Positions 5,630 through 7,071 of a stretch of 7,071 nt of DNA are shown one piece after another. This DNA comes from an uncultured Candidatus Melainabacteria bacterium. Lineage in GTDB: Bacteria; Cyanobacteriota; Vampirovibrionia; Gastranaerophilales; Gastranaerophilaceae. The notes under the pieces were generated by a model. The model did no database searches. It was given only the letters and a program-made list of their open reading frames with translations, and was not told the origin of the DNA. Made by a program: the position numbers and the translations under genes. Each line of letters starts with the position of its first letter. Within the stretch, counting starts at the first letter, position 1. Location: NCBI GenBank assembly GCA_934754735.1, contig CAKVJE010000088.1:1-7071 (forward strand), given 5' to 3'.

Positions 5630-5655
5630 TTTTGGAAACGAAATAAGGATTAGAA

Positions 5656-6186
5656 GTGGCTGCAAATTCACCAATAAAGGATAAAAGAGTCGTAGAACAA
5701 ATCAAGGATTTGTATGAGAAGAAAAAGAACAAACGTGATTTGTTACTGTTTTTGCTTGCAATAAATACCGGCTACAATTTGCAAGATTTACTCAATCTGA
5801 ATATTGGTGATATCAAAGGCAAATATTATCTTGCGATTGATAAAAACAAATCTGTGCCGTTAACCGACGATTTACGAGCTTTGGTAGACGAAGTTGCCGG
5901 CGATAGAGAAATTTCGGATGCACTATTCGTAAGTATTCGTGGACATCGTTTAGAGCGCACTCAAGTACATAGCTCCTTTAAGGCGCTTTGTAAGAATTTA
6001 GGAATTGCGGATAAGTATTCTGTGATTTCTTGGCGCAAAACATTTGCATACCACTATTACAAAAAGTATCAGGATTTATCCTATCTTCAATGGCTCTTCC
6101 ATCAAACGACTGTTGAACAAGCGCTGAATTTTATTGAAGAATACGAAAACATGAACTTGAGATTTAGAGAAGGAGTTTGTTTGTAG
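5656..6186 (+). CDS. Short tyrosine-recombinase-like protein lacking catalytic residues
   Basis: The 176 residues follow the catalytic-domain plan of tyrosine recombinases (XerC/D, phage integrases) without the N-terminal arm- or core-binding domain. Recognisable blocks are FLLAINTGYNLQDLLNLNIGDI (box I, about 32-53), a beta hairpin with K65 in DKNKSVPLT, SSFKALCKNLGI (106-116), ISWRKTFAYHYYKK (box II, 124-137) and YLQWLFHQTTVEQALNFI (143-160). Key residues are replaced: the box I Arg is N41, the box II His is I124, and the nucleophilic Tyr position holds N158/F159; R127 and H149 remain. Recombination is therefore unlikely, and DNA binding may be the retained job. The GTG start is supported by AAGGA (5645-5649) 6 nt upstream and an in-frame TAA at 5644-5646, so it is not a 3' fragment read from an upstream start. 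Its stop codon abuts the next ATG, so it heads an operon with two nucleotidyltransferases. Confidence 0.75.
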   Translation: MAANSPIKDKRVVEQIKDLYEKKKNKRDLLLFLLAINTGYNLQDLLNLNIGDIKGKYYLAIDKNKSVPLTDDLRALVDEVAGDREISDALFVSIRGHRLERTQVHSSFKALCKNLGIADKYSVISWRKTFAYHYYKKYQDLSYLQWLFHQTTVEQALNFIEEYENMNLRFREGVCL

Positions 6187-6918
6187 ATGAGTAAAATTAA
6201 TGTTGTAATACCAATGGCAGGAGCTGGTAGTCGTTTTGCTATTGCCGGATATAATGTTCCAAAACCATTTATAGAATTCAATAATAAAATGATGATTGAA
6301 CATGTTTTAAGTTCTTTCGACAAAATTGATGCAAAATTTATCTTAGTATTACAAGAAAAATTTTTGATAGAACAAAAAGAACAACTTAAAAAACTTCAAT
6401 CAAAATATAATCTAAATTTTGTAACAGTTCCAAAATTAACAATGGGAGCTGCAATAACAGCACTTGCAGCTCATAAAAAGATTGATGCAAATTTTGATAT
6501 CATTTTTGCAGATTCAGACAATATATTCAAGCAATCAGATATTAAAAATTTTATTTCATATGTAAGAAATAATGATTTAACAGGAGCATTATTAACAATA
6601 AATTCTGATAAATCTTGTTATTCATATGCAAAGATAGATAAAAACGGTTATTTGGTTGAGACAAAAGAAAAAGAGGTGATTTCAAATCATGCTATAACCG
6701 GTGTGTATTATTTTAAATCACTGCAACAATTCAGAGATTCCGTAATAGACTTGGTCGTAGAAAGCGATTTATCTAAAGGGGAATTTTACATGTCCAATGT
6801 TTATAATCATCTTAGGAAGGTTACTGACAAAATTGGTGTTTTTGATATTGAGCATTTTGATTGTGTAGGAACTCCAGAACAATTAAAAGAATATATTGAA
6901 AGAGGTCTTAATGAATAA
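6187..6918 (+). CDS. Sugar-phosphate nucleotidyltransferase-like protein (NTP_transferase fold)
   Basis: Enzymes of this fold join a sugar phosphate (or choline phosphate and similar) to a nucleotide, making activated precursors for surface glycans. Over 243 residues one sees the N-terminal nucleotide loop IPMAGAGSRF (8-17), the conserved KPF (26-28), TMGAAITALAAH (85-96, base-binding region), the metal-site strand IIFADSDNIF (105-114), YAKIDKNG (147-154), TGVYYFKS (171-178), GEFYMSNVYN (198-207) and CVGTPEQLKEY (226-236). The sugar and the nucleotide cannot be told from this. No trimer-forming left-handed beta-helix is present, so it is the single-domain type. The ATG at 6187 follows the previous TAG without a gap; GAGAAGGAG (6167-6175) is the ribosome binding site, at a rather long 11-nt distance. 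Its end overlaps the next gene by 8 nt. It is visibly richer in AAT, AAA and ATA codons than the 5' genes. Confidence 0.85.
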   Translation: MSKINVVIPMAGAGSRFAIAGYNVPKPFIEFNNKMMIEHVLSSFDKIDAKFILVLQEKFLIEQKEQLKKLQSKYNLNFVTVPKLTMGAAITALAAHKKIDANFDIIFADSDNIFKQSDIKNFISYVRNNDLTGALLTINSDKSCYSYAKIDKNGYLVETKEKEVISNHAITGVYYFKSLQQFRDSVIDLVVESDLSKGEFYMSNVYNHLRKVTDKIGVFDIEHFDCVGTPEQLKEYIERGLNE

Positions 6919-7071
6919 AGATAACTTTAACAATATAATTTTATTCGGTGGTGAAACTAAAAATGAGAATATGCCTGTAGGTTTTTATTCTTCTTTGGCA
7001 ATGTTACCATTAAGAGGAAAGCCTGTTGTTTGGTGGCAGTTTCAAAATCTAAAAGAGCAAGGATTAGAGAA
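6911..7071 (+). CDS. Second nucleotidyltransferase-like protein, 3' end outside the window
   Basis: The frame starts at ATG 6911, overlapping the end of the previous gene by 8 nt, with AGAGG (6901-6905) 5 nt upstream, and stays open to the window edge (53 residues visible). The segment MLPLRGKPVVWWQFQNLKEQGLE resembles the start of sugar nucleotidyltransferases, where a LPL.GKPV...W.L.NL...G pattern carries the conserved Lys of the nucleotide-binding region. The usual GGxGxR-type loop is not obvious: IILFGGETKNENMPVG stands in its place. Calling it nucleotidyltransferase-like is an inference from this short part; tight coupling with the preceding gene supports a shared pathway in glycan precursor synthesis. 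Confidence 0.6.
   Translation, partial: MNKDNFNNIILFGGETKNENMPVGFYSSLAMLPLRGKPVVWWQFQNLKEQGLE

Larger units (their letters stand above)
5371..5655. other. Non-coding region between the fic operon and the recombinase-like gene
   Basis: All frames are broken by stops; no gene, tRNA or known riboswitch is seen. It holds two inverted repeats with the same arms (5415-5444 and 5598-5629), a possible promoter (5486-5514), two near-identical direct elements AAATTTTAGCA (5459-5469) and AAATTTTGCA (5481-5490) about two helical turns apart, and a repeated TTTAAAAAG (5550-5558 and 5565-5573). It shows no decayed N-terminal part of the recombinase-like gene that follows. Confidence 0.6.

Noticed and set aside
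5371..5655. Integrase attachment site or CRISPR-like array suggested by the repeats near a recombinase-like gene
   Set aside because: Only two inverted repeats and short AT-rich direct repeats are present, with no regular spacer structure and no second att copy; the neighbouring recombinase-like protein lacks the catalytic tyrosine.
6076..6323. Two overlapping minus-strand frames of about 75 codons across the recombinase-like/nucleotidyltransferase junction
   Set aside because: They are antisense to two well-supported genes and show no family likeness or ribosome binding site.

Overview
The window is AT-rich bacterial chromosome. Its genes are closely packed, use the standard code, and mostly carry recognisable ribosome binding sites (AGAGG, AAGGAG, AAGGA). 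Housekeeping genes for folate (folK) and isoprenoid precursor synthesis by the non-mevalonate route (ispF) sit beside accessory genes. The combination (a phosphodiester glycosidase of the NAGPA type, an HI0933/BaiN-like flavoprotein, a Fic protein, sugar nucleotidyltransferases) would fit a low-GC, host-associated bacterium such as a gut Melainabacterium (Gastranaerophilales) or a Firmicute. That placement is a guess from overall character; no marker gene in the window settles it.

Layout. 1-627: 3' part of a phosphodiester glycosidase gene, closed by a hairpin at 673-702. 703-886: non-coding. 887-1090: an unrecognised 67-residue basic protein with its own terminator at 1119-1150. 1175-1204: a strong promoter that would start an almost leaderless folK mRNA. 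1211-2903: folK and a BaiN-like flavoprotein, overlapping by 17 nt. 2893-3387: ispF on the minus strand, convergent with the flavoprotein so that the last 11 nt overlap. 3388-3501: a divergent control region with extended -10 elements facing both ways and a dyad that looks like an operator. 3502-5370: a two-gene operon of a class III Fic protein and a DUF2130 coiled-coil protein. 5371-5655: a non-coding region with two inverted repeats of the same arm sequence and geometry. 5656-7071: an operon of a short, catalytically degenerate tyrosine-recombinase-like protein followed by two nucleotidyltransferase-like genes, the last cut by the window edge.

How the genes may work together. folK, the flavoprotein and ispF look like ordinary core genes. 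The Fic-DUF2130 pair is translationally coupled and looks like one functional or transfer unit: a self-inhibited AMP-transferase with a partner whose conserved core has a D...ExK pattern reminiscent of PD-(D/E)XK nucleases. The last operon looks like the start of a surface-polysaccharide or lipid-modification cluster headed by a protein with an integrase catalytic fold but without the catalytic tyrosine, first arginine and histidine. It could therefore be a DNA-binding regulator, and the paired palindromes just upstream are natural candidate binding sites. This last link is inference. No tRNA, rRNA, CRISPR array or insertion sequence was seen.
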